Source: a virus. Taken from it: 50,496 nucleotides of DNA. The notes under the pieces were generated by a model. The model searched no databases and was not told where the DNA came from. It worked only from the letters and a program-made list of their open reading frames with translations. A program made the position numbers and the translations under genes. Every line of letters starts with the position of its first letter. The first letter of the stretch is position 1. Shown here one piece after another: positions 7,845 to 15,584 of this stretch. The DNA lies in IMG/VR virus record IMGVR_UViG_3300022752_006269, positions 1-50,496 of that record, one strand, 5' to 3'.

Positions 7845-8323
7845 AAACCTTTTATGATTTCTTGCAAAACAATAATCATGTTTTTATAGAACAAAATCCT
7901 ATAGTTGATCCAATTGTCACTGGTTTTCTTAAAGGATCAGAAATTACTCCTGAATTAGAAAGATTTGGAAAGACATTAGGCGCTGGTGCTAAAAATATTG
8001 TAACACAAACTGGCAAAGGAATTAAAAATGCTGTTTTAGGGCAAAAAAACAATCCTGCGCCTAACCAGACTTTTCCTGCTCAAATTGATGGTCAAATCGA
8101 ACTTAAAGAAATTAGAAAAAAATATTTTGAATTACAAAATGCATTAAAAAATTATTATGATGCTATTAAAAATAATCCTTCTATAAAAGGTTCTTCACAA
8201 GGCGAAAGAATCGGAACCATGTTGGAAAAGATGGAAAATGAATTGGATATTACTTATCGCATGTTGTATCAACCTAATAAGCCAAATGTTTTAAAGGGTA
8301 GAATTGGAGAAATTCAGCCATGA
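7841..8323 (+). CDS. Tagged protein, 160 aa
   Basis: The protein starts MKTFYDFLQN, again the [FY]xx[FY][IL] tag. Residues 30-65 are Gly/Ala/Lys-rich (FGKTLGAGAKNIVTQTGKG), resembling the amphipathic Gly-rich segments of the tagged family at 12902-15552. The C-terminal half is a helical, charged domain (ELKEIRKKYFELQNALKNYY). It sits between two other tagged genes, with 4-base overlaps on both sides. I infer an internal virion protein. Confidence 0.6.
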   Translation: MKTFYDFLQNNNHVFIEQNPIVDPIVTGFLKGSEITPELERFGKTLGAGAKNIVTQTGKGIKNAVLGQKNNPAPNQTFPAQIDGQIELKEIRKKYFELQNALKNYYDAIKNNPSIKGSSQGERIGTMLEKMENELDITYRMLYQPNKPNVLKGRIGEIQP

Positions 8324-8643
8324 TGAAAACCTTTTATCAGTTTTTAACTGAACAAGATGCACCTAAGCCGGGAAGACCTTTTCCATTCCCACAACAACAG
8401 CAAATGCCAACACAAGAACAGCCTAAACCAAACAATAAAATAGTGTTTGATGCTTTTAGAAACATGGGTGATGCTACTGAAAAAGGGTTTAAAGCTATTT
8501 CTGATTTTTTGAAAAATCATCCACGAAGACCAGAACTTGATAACACTGGCACTACTGGCAAACTTGCGAACCTTTTTTACAGAATAAATAACGATATAAA
8601 AGAAAGTGAAGCTTTATTGCGACCTTTATTTGAAATTCAATAA
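8320..8643 (+). CDS. Tagged Pro/Gln-rich protein, 107 aa
   Basis: The N-terminus MMKTFYQFLTEQ is among the closest matches to T4 MKTYQEFIAE, with LTE as a likely processing site. A Pro/Gln-rich linker (residues ~15-35) precedes a short helical domain (DAFRNMGDATEKGFKAISDFL). ATG 8320 or 8323 could serve as start; both overlap the previous gene. It is the last gene of the 6449-8643 tagged operon and is followed by a non-coding region with hairpins. Confidence 0.6.
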   Translation: MMKTFYQFLTEQDAPKPGRPFPFPQQQQMPTQEQPKPNNKIVFDAFRNMGDATEKGFKAISDFLKNHPRRPELDNTGTTGKLANLFYRINNDIKESEALLRPLFEIQ

Positions 8644-8759
8644 TAAAAATAAATTGTTGTAGCATATATAGTTATGGAGGTTTCGATCTCCATAATGTTC
8701 TAAAATCCTAATAAAAATATTTAATAAATCTAATAGTTTGACATATGTCTGGTTTTCTT

Positions 8760-8800
8760 GCAGGGGTTCCAAAAAAACCCCTGCTTTATTTTTGCTTTTT
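8760..8800 (+). terminator. Rho-independent terminator
   Basis: A 9-bp GC-rich perfect stem (gcaggggtt 8760-8768 / aacccctgc 8776-8784) with a 7-base loop is followed by a T-rich tract to about 8800. It ends the tagged-protein operon before thyX. Confidence 0.85.
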
Positions 8801-8819
8801 ACTAATATTCTAATATAAT
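8792..8819 (+). promoter_or_regulatory. Sigma70-like promoter of thyX
   Basis: TTGCTT at 8792-8797 and TATAAT at 8814-8819 are separated by 16 bases. A gggag SD (8831-8835) and ATG 8843 follow. The -35 lies in the T-rich tail of the terminator. Confidence 0.55.
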
Positions 8820-8842
8820 GTGTCAATCTAGGGAGATGTAGG

Positions 8843-9727
8843 ATGGATGCTTTTTCGCTTTTATCAAACACTAAAATTGATTGTCTGGACAAAGGATTTG
8901 TTCAAATTGTTGATGTAATGCCAAGGGAAATACCTGAAGGACAAACATGCGATTATGCTATTGCTCAAATGGCTAGGGTTTCTTATGGGCAAGGAACAAA
9001 GTCTGTTAATGAAGATAAAGGTTTGATTCATTACCTTCTTCGCCACAATCACACATCTCCGTTTGAGGGTGTTGATTTTAAATTTCACATGAAAATGCCT
9101 ATCTTTATTGCTCGACAAGCAATACGGCATAGAACTGTTTCGCTGAATGAAACGAGTGGAAGATATTCTGTCATGAAAGACGAATTTTATATTCCTAGAC
9201 CTGAAGATATCAGAAAGCAATCTACATCAAACAAACAAGGAAGCGATGGTTTTATTGATGACAATATGGCACAAGAGTTTGCTAACAAGATAGATCTTGG
9301 TTGTAGAGATGCTTATTCAACATATTTACAAATGTTAGATGCAGGAGTTGCAAGGGAACAAGCAAGAATGATTCTTCCTCTTAACCTTTATACAGAATGG
9401 TACTGGAAACAAGATTTACATAATCTGTTACATTTCTTGTCTCTTAGAGCAGATGCACACGCACAGCTAGAAATCAGAGTTTACGCAGAGGCTATTCTTA
9501 AGTTAATCGAGCCTCTTGTTCCTTGGACAATTGATGCATGGAATAAATATCATCCACTTCGTGGTGCCATGAAATTAACCAGTTTGGAGGTCGATGCATT
9601 GTCTGGATTTTTAAATCAAAATAATTCTCAGTTATCAGTGCCACCGATTGCTACTGATAACAAGCGTGAACAAGCTGAATGGCAAGATAAAGCTAAAAAG
9701 CTAGGATTGAATAGCAAACAACATTAA
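8843..9727 (+). CDS. thyX: Flavin-dependent thymidylate synthase ThyX
   Basis: The 294-aa protein contains the ThyX signature RHRxxSxNExSxRYS at residues 95-109. It also has the expected surrounding helices, for example GLIHYLLRHNHTSPFEGVDF upstream and AREQARMILPLNLYTEWYW downstream. It makes dTMP from dUMP using FAD, NADPH and methylene-tetrahydrofolate. It has its own terminator-insulated promoter and an SD (gggag). It would work with dUTPase (39808) and dNMP kinase (3763). Length is somewhat greater than typical ThyX (about 220-260 aa) because of a C-terminal extension. The gene is convergent with the next one, overlapping by 4 bases. Confidence 0.95.
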   Translation: MDAFSLLSNTKIDCLDKGFVQIVDVMPREIPEGQTCDYAIAQMARVSYGQGTKSVNEDKGLIHYLLRHNHTSPFEGVDFKFHMKMPIFIARQAIRHRTVSLNETSGRYSVMKDEFYIPRPEDIRKQSTSNKQGSDGFIDDNMAQEFANKIDLGCRDAYSTYLQMLDAGVAREQARMILPLNLYTEWYWKQDLHNLLHFLSLRADAHAQLEIRVYAEAILKLIEPLVPWTIDAWNKYHPLRGAMKLTSLEVDALSGFLNQNNSQLSVPPIATDNKREQAEWQDKAKKLGLNSKQH

Positions 9728-10053
9728 TTTTTGTTGTCTTTTTTGGATTCTAATTCATCATAAAAATTTATGTACTTTTCCATAAATTCTTTTATGCGAA
9801 CAGCTTGAGATCGATTGATGATAATTTCATCATAGCTTCCTGCTTGTTTGCCAAATTGAAAAACATATTTTAATGCATGCCACAATCTGGAAAAGAATGA
9901 CATTGGGGCTAAATGAATATAAATTATACAATCACATCCTAATGCTACATCATCTTTTTTCCAAGTGCTTATCTCAATGTAAGCGTGATGTTCTAAATGT
10001 CCACAAACACATGGAAGAAATTCAGAACTGGTTTCACAATATGTTTTGCTCAT
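9724..10053 (-). CDS. Hypothetical protein, 109 aa
   Basis: The protein has a CVCGHLEHH segment followed by hydrophobic strands (CDCIIYIHLAP) and a basic/aromatic helix (FFSRLWHALKYVF), ending in a charged tail. The Cys/His group could bind metal. The family is unknown to me. A sigma70-like promoter lies directly upstream on the minus strand. It is convergent with thyX. Confidence 0.65.
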   Translation of the reverse strand: MSKTYCETSSEFLPCVCGHLEHHAYIEISTWKKDDVALGCDCIIYIHLAPMSFFSRLWHALKYVFQFGKQAGSYDEIIINRSQAVRIKEFMEKYINFYDELESKKDNKN

Positions 10054-10059
10054 CTTTTT

Positions 10060-10087
10060 AATATATGTTTTAATTTAATAAAGTCAA
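10060..10087 (-). promoter_or_regulatory. Sigma70-like promoter, minus strand
   Basis: Read on the minus strand, TTGACT (10087-10082) and TATATT (10065-10060) are 16 bases apart. They lie immediately upstream of the ATG at 10053. The 5' leader would be very short. Confidence 0.5.
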
Positions 10088-10117
10088 TCCTACTAATTTA
10101 AATTGGAGGAAAAATTT

Positions 10118-10546
10118 ATGAATTGTCATAGTTTTTGGAGATATGTTTTTCTTGGATTGCATTCTTTAACTTTTCTTGGCGTTATGATTTTAGTTTCAGC
10201 TAAAATTCCAAATAATTCTGGAAAGAAAATTTCTGAGACAGAATTGCAAACTCAATTAGCTAATAAAACCTTATATCTTGATAATGTTAATTGGGTTCTT
10301 TCAAAAAAGCCAGACATTACCATTATTGACAATCAATTAACAGATGGTATCAATGTTATATTTTACGAAGTAAAAGACAATAAGAATATCAGATTAGCTG
10401 ATCCAAAGTTTTCAGTTAAAGAAAATGATAAGAATGATAATGTGTTGGTTAAGATGAAAGCTTTTTGTAAGTCTTTGGCAGAAAATGTAAAAGGCAGAGT
10501 AATTATTACTAAGACTTCTGTTATTGATTCTATGATTTCAGAATAA
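10118..10546 (+). CDS. Single-pass membrane protein, 142 aa
   Basis: ATG 10118 has a strong SD (ggagga, 10105-10110), so it is preferred over TTG 10103. Residues ~7-30 (WRYVFLGLHSLTFLGVMILV) form a membrane segment. The rest is a polar domain with strands (NVIFYEV, RVIITKT) and is predicted to lie outside or in the periplasm. Its function is unknown. It is convergent with the signal-peptide gene at 10578, with a small hairpin between them. Confidence 0.65.
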   Translation: MNCHSFWRYVFLGLHSLTFLGVMILVSAKIPNNSGKKISETELQTQLANKTLYLDNVNWVLSKKPDITIIDNQLTDGINVIFYEVKDNKNIRLADPKFSVKENDKNDNVLVKMKAFCKSLAENVKGRVIITKTSVIDSMISE

Positions 10547-10565
10547 TTTGCTTAGACCAAGCAAA
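10547..10565. terminator. Small hairpin between convergent genes
   Basis: A 7-bp perfect stem (tttgctt / aagcaaa) with a 5-base loop sits right after the stop of the 10118 gene and before the end of the minus-strand 10578 gene. It could act as a weak bidirectional terminator. The T tract is poor. Confidence 0.3.
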
Positions 10566-10577
10566 GGATTGCTACAA

Positions 10578-10862
10578 TCAGGTTGGACACAATAGTCTTG
10601 ATTTGTTTTTCTTAAAATAATATTTGGAGGAAGATGGATGATTTTGACGAGGAAGAAAGTTTTGAGAATCATCTGATTGTAATGATTCTTGTTTTTCTTT
10701 TTTGGCTTTGTCTGCTTTATTACTTTCATCAAGTGCTTTAATTAAATTTTTGATTTCAGCTTTTTCAATTTCTTTTTTTGTCGGAAATCTTACGACTGGT
10801 AACTCGTCCGCAAAGCAAGTGGCACTAAATAAAAGTAATAAAGAAAAAATTACGCATCTCAC
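10578..10862 (-). CDS. Small secreted protein with signal peptide, 94 aa
   Basis: The N-terminus has a classic Sec signal peptide: a basic start, a Leu-rich core (FSLLLLFSATCFA) and a probable cleavage site after CFA. The mature part is short, Lys/Glu-rich and Ser/Gln-rich, without recognised motifs. It is the last gene of a four-gene minus-strand group (12870 to 10578) and overlaps the next gene upstream by 4 bases. The group also includes a papain-like protease and another secreted protein, so an extracytoplasmic role is likely. Confidence 0.65.
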   Translation of the reverse strand: MRCVIFSLLLLFSATCFADELPVVRFPTKKEIEKAEIKNLIKALDESNKADKAKKEKQESLQSDDSQNFLPRQNHPSSSKYYFKKNKSRLLCPT

Positions 10863-11332
10863 AGCTTTTCCTCATCAATAGCTTTGGTGATCGCATCAAT
10901 TACGGCTTCAATAATAAGTGGACCATACTTCTTTCCAACATAAGGAAGAATCTTTTCAATAAAGACTTTGATGAGATTAGAACTCATCATTTCATCGTTT
11001 TGATTTAAAACAAAATTATTTATGTCATCTCTGTTGATTGCAGCAGCACCTAAATTCTTTTGGTTGACAATTTCCAGCATGTTGGCTTGCATCTTGTTTT
11101 TAGACATTAAAGATATAAAGAAATCAAGAACAAACGGACCAAATAATCGGAAGCACTCCAGAATAAATGCGAATGAAAAACCATTACGCAATCCTTCTGT
11201 TACTGTGCTGAGAACTTCTGGACCATACTTGTTCAGGCAATCTGCAATGAATTCTGTGGAAGCGCCCATATTGACAGCTTCCGTTTTCATACCTTCAATA
11301 TCCGCCATTGAAAAGCGGGTCTCTTCACTCAT
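10859..11332 (-). CDS. Hypothetical helical protein, 157 aa
   Basis: I chose the ATG at 11332 because a gaggag SD stands 6 bases upstream; the longer frame to 11365 lies inside the upstream gene. The protein is largely helical, with a hydrophobic pair of segments (FSFAFILECFRLFGPFVLDFFISLM, about residues 50-75, given here only as a description) that could insert in or lie on a membrane. The C-terminal helix is YGPLIIEAVIDAITKAI. It lies directly behind the papain-like protease gene and may be its partner or a membrane factor. Function not recognised. Confidence 0.6.
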   Translation of the reverse strand: MSEETRFSMADIEGMKTEAVNMGASTEFIADCLNKYGPEVLSTVTEGLRNGFSFAFILECFRLFGPFVLDFFISLMSKNKMQANMLEIVNQKNLGAAAINRDDINNFVLNQNDEMMSSNLIKVFIEKILPYVGKKYGPLIIEAVIDAITKAIDEEKL

Positions 11333-11342
11333 GTTTAACTCC

Positions 11343-12149
11343 TCATGTTTTAACAACAGGTACATCGTCAGTTTTATCCGTATCTTTAGGGTCTTCAGTT
11401 ACACCTTGAAATGCAAAGCAATCAAGTTTGCTATAGCATTCATAGTGTTCTTTTCTGGTATAACAATAACCACCTTGCCCGAAACTAGACCCCCAGCTAT
11501 TTTGAAGTTTAATCAACCAGCCATATTTATTGTGTCTCTTTAATCCGCATGCAAGCATTGAGTGTCCACCGCCACCACCATTTGGTAGAGGAGCAATGCC
11601 TTCTGAATCTACACGGGTGAAATTACTACCAACTAAGATGCCAATGTTAACAACAAATCCCAAATTTAGAGCTTGGCAAACTTCATCAAATGTTGTACAA
11701 CGATAAGCCTTATCAAGCTTGAATCGTGCTGCATTGTCACAAGCAGATTTGGTCAAACTGCTTTTATAGTAAACACGATCATATGGAAAGGCATTGGTTT
11801 CACAAATTCCATATTGTTGTAAAGCTTTCATACTTTCTGAAATGTATGCTCCGTCATCTTGTCCACCATTTATCAAAGCATAATGGAAGAATGGATTGAA
11901 GTCTTTTTGTGTATTCTGACGCTGCTTATAAATAATTTCCATGCCAGCAGTTGTAGCATGAGCCACACAACTACTGGTTGATTTTTGATTAAGAATTCTA
12001 TGTCCCTGCCAAGACAAATCTATTTCTTTTAAAGTGGAAGCATCAAAACTTTTGAAATGATCACCAAAAATTGGTGTGCCATCGTCTGGGCTTGGTGTGT
12101 GCGAAAGAACTCTGTAGTAACCGTCAAAAAATATAGATGGGAAACTCAT
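11343..12149 (-). CDS. Papain-family (C1) cysteine protease
   Basis: The 268-aa protein has the full papain catalytic set: Q55 (oxyanion hole) six residues before C61 in QKSTSSCVAHATT, H196 in GGGGHSMLACG, and N217 in LQNSWGSSFGQGGY. Length fits a mature C1A domain without a prodomain, and it has no signal peptide. An SD (gggag) precedes ATG 12149. C1A peptidases are uncommon in phages. Its neighbours are two Sec-signal proteins and a helical membrane-type protein, which suggests a role at the cell envelope, in lysis or against a host protein. That role is inference. Confidence 0.88.
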   Translation of the reverse strand: MSFPSIFFDGYYRVLSHTPSPDDGTPIFGDHFKSFDASTLKEIDLSWQGHRILNQKSTSSCVAHATTAGMEIIYKQRQNTQKDFNPFFHYALINGGQDDGAYISESMKALQQYGICETNAFPYDRVYYKSSLTKSACDNAARFKLDKAYRCTTFDEVCQALNLGFVVNIGILVGSNFTRVDSEGIAPLPNGGGGGHSMLACGLKRHNKYGWLIKLQNSWGSSFGQGGYCYTRKEHYECYSKLDCFAFQGVTEDPKDTDKTDDVPVVKT

Positions 12150-12150
12150 C

Positions 12151-12870
12151 TTATTCTCCCTTTGTGATCTTGTTCAAAATTGCAATAACTTCTTTATCAG
12201 TCTTTGGTATTGCGCTATAATAGAGAACAGTTCCATCATTTTTTTGCACAACAAACAAGGTGTTGCCAGTTTTCTTCAAAAGCGTGTCCATCTTCTTCTC
12301 TTTTACAACAGGGCTATTCACATCATAAACTTTGAAAAAACTTTTTGTTTTAGTAATTTCTTCTCTAATTTCTTTGCTGTTAAGAACAGAAGCTAAATCA
12401 GGACTTGATTCGTTATAATCCAGTAAAAATGTGACATGTAATCCTTCAGTGACTTTTTCTGGCACGATTTCTGGATCAACCGGAGTAGGATTAATTGGAT
12501 CTGGTTTAACTGATTTTACAGTTACATCCGTTCTAACAAAATCTGTAAGCTTACCATCTACTAATGCAATGGCAAAAATATTAATACTGCCAGATTGTGG
12601 AACAGAAACAATAAGACTATTAGCAGCTTCATTAGCAACATATTTGACTTTATTGCTGCATATAACAAACCATTTGACTTGTCCCTTTGTTTTTGCTTGG
12701 ACGAGTAAAAATCCTTCGTTACTGTCAACAGTAATTGGATCAGGTAATTCCAATCCTTCTACTTTGTTGGTAATTGAGGCTACTGGTGATTGAGGAATTG
12801 GAGGTGGATCGATTGCAAAAGATGATAAATTTAGAATAAAAAGTAGGATTCCAGCTAATGTTGTTCTCAT
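12151..12870 (-). CDS. Secreted protein, Ig-like plus thioredoxin-like domain
   Basis: Residues 1-19 form a Sec signal peptide (MRTTLAGILLFILNLSSFA). Residues ~35-120 are beta-rich and Ig-like (GFLLVQAKTKGQVKWFV and a strand ending FAIALVDG). A Pro-rich linker (about 123-140) leads to a C-terminal alpha/beta domain containing TLFVVQKNDGTVLYYSAIP, which looks thioredoxin-like but lacks CxxC. SD ggag precedes ATG 12870. It is the first gene of the minus-strand secreted/protease group and abuts the protease gene by 1 base. Domain names are by eye only. Confidence 0.6.
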   Translation of the reverse strand: MRTTLAGILLFILNLSSFAIDPPPIPQSPVASITNKVEGLELPDPITVDSNEGFLLVQAKTKGQVKWFVICSNKVKYVANEAANSLIVSVPQSGSINIFAIALVDGKLTDFVRTDVTVKSVKPDPINPTPVDPEIVPEKVTEGLHVTFLLDYNESSPDLASVLNSKEIREEITKTKSFFKVYDVNSPVVKEKKMDTLLKKTGNTLFVVQKNDGTVLYYSAIPKTDKEVIAILNKITKGE

Positions 12871-12901
12871 TTATTCTCCGATTTTTTTTAATAAAACATT
12901 A

Positions 12902-14164
12902 TTAAAATAGTTTATTTTCTTCAATAAATAACCAATCAGAAAAATTAATGTTTTTGTTCTCTTTTAATTTTGGTAAAAGTTTTGCGCTACCTTTTCCTTT
13001 TTTTTCGCATACATCTGGATTAGATATGCAAAATTTTTCTATGTTTTTATTTATTTCAATTAAAGCAGTACTTAAAAATCTCCAATTTTCGCTTCTTCTT
13101 TTTATCTCTCCTAATAGCCCTGCATACCAACCAGATGCTTCAGATCGCATGTTAAACACACTAATTAATTCATCTGTAAATTTTGTATTTGAAAAATCAC
13201 ATTTGTTTTTTACAAATGTTTTTCCTATATCTAATATTAAATTTTTCCATTTTTTTTTGCCTCCGAGCAATTTTGCATTAAACTCATGATTTCTCGTTGA
13301 TGCTCGATCATCTTCTGTTTCTTGATCGTATTTAATCAAAAGTCTTCTTATTAATGCAATGGTTTGAAACTGTAGTTGTGATGGAATAAAATCATTTTGA
13401 TTTTTCAATCTATCGCAAACAAATTTAGTAAATTTATTTAAATTTATTACAAAATCGTTAATTGTGCCTACAAGTATTGGTTCGGGAAATAATTCTCGCT
13501 GACCTTTTGGCACATATTCTTTTCGCTGTCCTGTGGGAGTTTGCGGTTCTGTAGGGGGTTGTTGTCCTGTAGGGGGTTGTTGTCCTGTAGGAGTTTGCGG
13601 TTCTGTGGGAGTTTGTTGTCCTGTAGGAGTTTGCGGTTCTGTGGGAGTTTGTTGTCCTGTAGGAGTTTGCGGTTCTGTGGGAGTTTGTTGTCCTGTAGGA
13701 GTTTGCGGTTCTATAGGGGGTTGTTTTTGTCCAAATGCATCGTCAAAATCAGTCGGAGATTCTTTTGGAGGCACTTTTCCTATTTTTTCTTTTTCTTTTC
13801 TTATTTCTTCCTTTGCCAGATTCATTCCTTGGTAATAAGATAATTTTAATGCTCGTATAATATTTCTAGGCAGCTTGCTTCTGCATATGTTTGCTTCTTC
13901 TTCATCTAATTTGTCTTCATCGCCTTCTTCAAATTTTGTCAAATTTTTTATAAATTTTTCTGTATGTATTGTTATTAATTTCTCAAATTCATATTCTGCT
14001 TCACGAATAGTTTCATAACTCCTACTGTAACTTGCACCTCTTAAACCTCCTGTAATTCCACCTGCAATTCCACTAAAAATTCGTCCAATGCCTCTAAACA
14101 AACCTTCATCTAATAATAATTCTTCATCTCTTTCTTGTAAGAATTCTATAAAGCTTTTATTCAT
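12902..14164 (-). CDS. Tagged Gly-rich virion protein with PTGQQ repeats
   Basis: The 420-aa protein starts MNKSFIEFLQE: tag plus an LQE processing site. Residues 22-43 are Gly-rich and amphipathic (RGIGRIFSGIAGGITGGLRG), followed by a helix ending EAEYEF and a long helical domain. Residues 152-213 are Pro/Thr/Gln repeats (TPTGQQTPTEPQ units), then a helical C-terminal domain. It is the last of four related genes in tandem (15552 to 12902) that share the Gly-rich segment and a following AE/AK-R helix. I infer an internal virion protein, perhaps membrane-active through the glycine-zipper-like segment. Confidence 0.65.
   Translation of the reverse strand: MNKSFIEFLQERDEELLLDEGLFRGIGRIFSGIAGGITGGLRGASYSRSYETIREAEYEFEKLITIHTEKFIKNLTKFEEGDEDKLDEEEANICRSKLPRNIIRALKLSYYQGMNLAKEEIRKEKEKIGKVPPKESPTDFDDAFGQKQPPIEPQTPTGQQTPTEPQTPTGQQTPTEPQTPTGQQTPTEPQTPTGQQPPTGQQPPTEPQTPTGQRKEYVPKGQRELFPEPILVGTINDFVINLNKFTKFVCDRLKNQNDFIPSQLQFQTIALIRRLLIKYDQETEDDRASTRNHEFNAKLLGGKKKWKNLILDIGKTFVKNKCDFSNTKFTDELISVFNMRSEASGWYAGLLGEIKRRSENWRFLSTALIEINKNIEKFCISNPDVCEKKGKGSAKLLPKLKENKNINFSDWLFIEENKLF
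13526..13711. repeat. In-frame tandem repeats encoding TPTGQQTPTEPQ
   Basis: About five degenerate 36-bp and 18-bp units encode the Pro/Thr/Gln linker of the 12902 gene. The units keep the reading frame, and copies at the downstream end have T-to-P changes (PPTGQQ). This is a length-variable linker, not a CRISPR: there are no spacers. Confidence 0.85.
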
Positions 14165-14547
14165 GGTGTTCTACCTGAATCATTTGGATCTATTAAAAGT
14201 TCTTCTTTACCTGTGATTTGTGCGCCTCCCCATCCTCCAATTTTCATGATTTTTATGTTCATTGTCTTGTAAATTATATTATGAACATTAAAGTCAAGAT
14301 TTTCTTTTACAAACTCAACTTCTTCCGGTGAAAATTGAATAGATGGAAGTTGGTTTGCAAACTTATCAAATATTCTTTCCATATCTTTGCCTAAAATTCT
14401 TTCAGCTTCTTCAATGTTGTCTGTTGCTCCACCATAAGCAAATCCTTTTAACCCGCCCCAAACACCTCCAAGTATTGACTCATTCATATCTGAAAAATCA
14501 AAGTTTTTTTCTTCAAGAAATTTTTTAAATGTTTTTTTTCTTTTCAT
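14161..14547 (-). CDS. Tagged Gly-rich virion protein, 128 aa
   Basis: The N-terminus KKTFKKFLEEK carries the tag and an LEE site. Residues ~25-40 are LGGVWGGLKGFAYGG, followed by IEEAERIL, directly comparable with the segments of the neighbours at 12902 and 15163. The rest is helical with one short strand region. It overlaps the downstream gene by 4 bases. It lacks the repeat linker and C-terminal domain of its longer paralog. Function inferred from the tag and gene cluster only. Confidence 0.6.
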   Translation of the reverse strand: MKRKKTFKKFLEEKNFDFSDMNESILGGVWGGLKGFAYGGATDNIEEAERILGKDMERIFDKFANQLPSIQFSPEEVEFVKENLDFNVHNIIYKTMNIKIMKIGGWGGAQITGKEELLIDPNDSGRTP

Positions 14548-14560
14548 TTTTCCTCATCAC

Positions 14561-15166
14561 TTATGAAGTTAAATCATCCACTATATTATCTAAATTGTTT
14601 TTCAATTCTTTTGTAGCTTTTATCAAGGCATTGTTATATTTCTGCAAAGCCAATCTTATATCTTCCTTCAAACCAGTTTCAGTTTTGTCTAATATTCTTC
14701 TTAATTCATTCATTTTTCTTGAGTGATCATCACTTGATAAATCACCATCTGTCGAATCATCTGGCGATAACAAATTTGAAATTGCATCGCCTAAACTGCT
14801 ATATCCTAATCCGCTTAAAGCTCCACCTGCTATTCCAAGACCAATATTTGCTCCACCGCTTAGTATTTTGCGACCAACATTTGCCCCACCGCCTAGTATT
14901 CTGCCTACTAAACTTTTGCCAGCAGTTGATGCGGCTGCTTTAGCAGTTTCTTTGCCAACAGCAGGCGCTACTGATCGACCAATAGCACCACCAAGAGAAG
15001 GTAATGCCCCGCCAGTAAAAGGCAGTATTGGCATCATCATAGATTGCATTTTAGGAGGTGTTGGTTCAGGAGGAACACGAAGTTTCGCATTAGGAGACAA
15101 CTTTATTGAAGATAAAGAATCATCGTTTTCTGTTCTTTCAAGTACATAGTCTTTAAATTTCCTCAT
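14561..15166 (-). CDS. Tagged Gly/Ala-rich virion protein, 201 aa
   Basis: The product starts MRKFKDYVLERTE, a tag variant. Residues ~40-130 are a long Gly/Ala-rich, hydrophobic region (for example LSGGANIGLGIAGGALSGLG), which could span a membrane as a glycine zipper. The C-terminus is a helical coiled-coil-like segment (IRLALQKYNNALIKATKEL). It overlaps its upstream neighbour by 4 bases. Of the four paralog-like proteins this has the longest hydrophobic region, so it is the best candidate for a channel-forming ejection protein. That is inference. Confidence 0.6.
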   Translation of the reverse strand: MRKFKDYVLERTENDDSLSSIKLSPNAKLRVPPEPTPPKMQSMMMPILPFTGGALPSLGGAIGRSVAPAVGKETAKAAASTAGKSLVGRILGGGANVGRKILSGGANIGLGIAGGALSGLGYSSLGDAISNLLSPDDSTDGDLSSDDHSRKMNELRRILDKTETGLKEDIRLALQKYNNALIKATKELKNNLDNIVDDLTS

Positions 15167-15552
15167 GTTGTGCCTCCGCTTCTTCGTAATGCTTCTTCAT
15201 TTCTATGTCTTGCTATATCAATTTCTTCCTTGATCTTGTCAATTACAACCTCTATATTTTTTTCGTAAGCAATTCTAATATTTCTTATTTGTCTGTTACT
15301 ATAACCAATTCTTACTAAACTTTTTTGAAATGATGTAAATGCATCCATTAAATCATCCATTAAAATTCGTTTTGCTTGAAGCCAATCTGTTGGTGTTCCA
15401 GATCCTCTTAAACCTCTCCATGCACCTCTTATGGCACCGCCTGCTCTGTTCAGCAAATCAAATGGAACAATTCCACCTTTGAAAACATTACCTGCAATTT
15501 GATCTTGGGCGCTTTGTCTTGAGGCTTCGTTATATGAATTTAACTTTCTCAT
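15163..15552 (-). CDS. Gly-rich virion protein with weak tag, 129 aa
   Basis: I prefer ATG 15552 (MRKLNSYNEA) because aaggtg stands about 6 bases upstream as SD; GTG 15561 would overlap that SD. The tag is weak. The segment AGGAIRGAWRGLRG followed by LQAKRIL aligns by eye with LGGVWGGLKG/AERIL and GGITGGLRG/AEYEF of its neighbours. The C-terminus is helical and charged. It is the first gene of the four-gene minus-strand group and is divergent from hldE, with a gap of about 30 bases. Confidence 0.55.
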   Translation of the reverse strand: MRKLNSYNEASRQSAQDQIAGNVFKGGIVPFDLLNRAGGAIRGAWRGLRGSGTPTDWLQAKRILMDDLMDAFTSFQKSLVRIGYSNRQIRNIRIAYEKNIEVVIDKIKEEIDIARHRNEEALRRSGGTT

Positions 15553-15584
15553 TGTATTCACCTTTTGTTAACTATATTTACTTC

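Larger units (their letters stand above)
8644..8842. other. Non-coding region with hairpins and thyX promoter
   Basis: This is the longest gene-free stretch in the window. It holds a hairpin (ttatggag 8672-8679 / ctccataa 8688-8695) without a T tract, an intrinsic terminator at 8760-8795, and a sigma70-like promoter just before thyX. A minus-strand ORF running through it has no SD and crosses the terminator, so I do not count it as a gene. Confidence 0.6.

Noticed and set aside
8672-8695. tRNA T-arm-like GGTTTCGATCTCC sequence
   Set aside because: No acceptor, D or anticodon arms can be formed around it, so it is only a hairpin.
8626-8892. Minus-strand 88-aa ORF across the region before thyX
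   Set aside because: It crosses a strong terminator and the thyX promoter, has no SD, and overlaps the start of thyX. It is a chance frame.
10538-10732. Minus-strand 64-aa ORF overlapping the signal-peptide gene
   Set aside because: It overlaps a better-supported gene in another frame and lacks SD and signal features.
13526-13711. Repeats that could suggest a CRISPR array
   Set aside because: The units are tandem, in frame, without spacers, and encode a Pro/Thr/Gln linker.
13533-13843. Two 100-aa plus-strand ORFs rich in Cys/Gly/Val or Cys/Leu/Ser
   Set aside because: They are antisense shadows of the Pro/Thr/Gln repeats, with repetitive composition.
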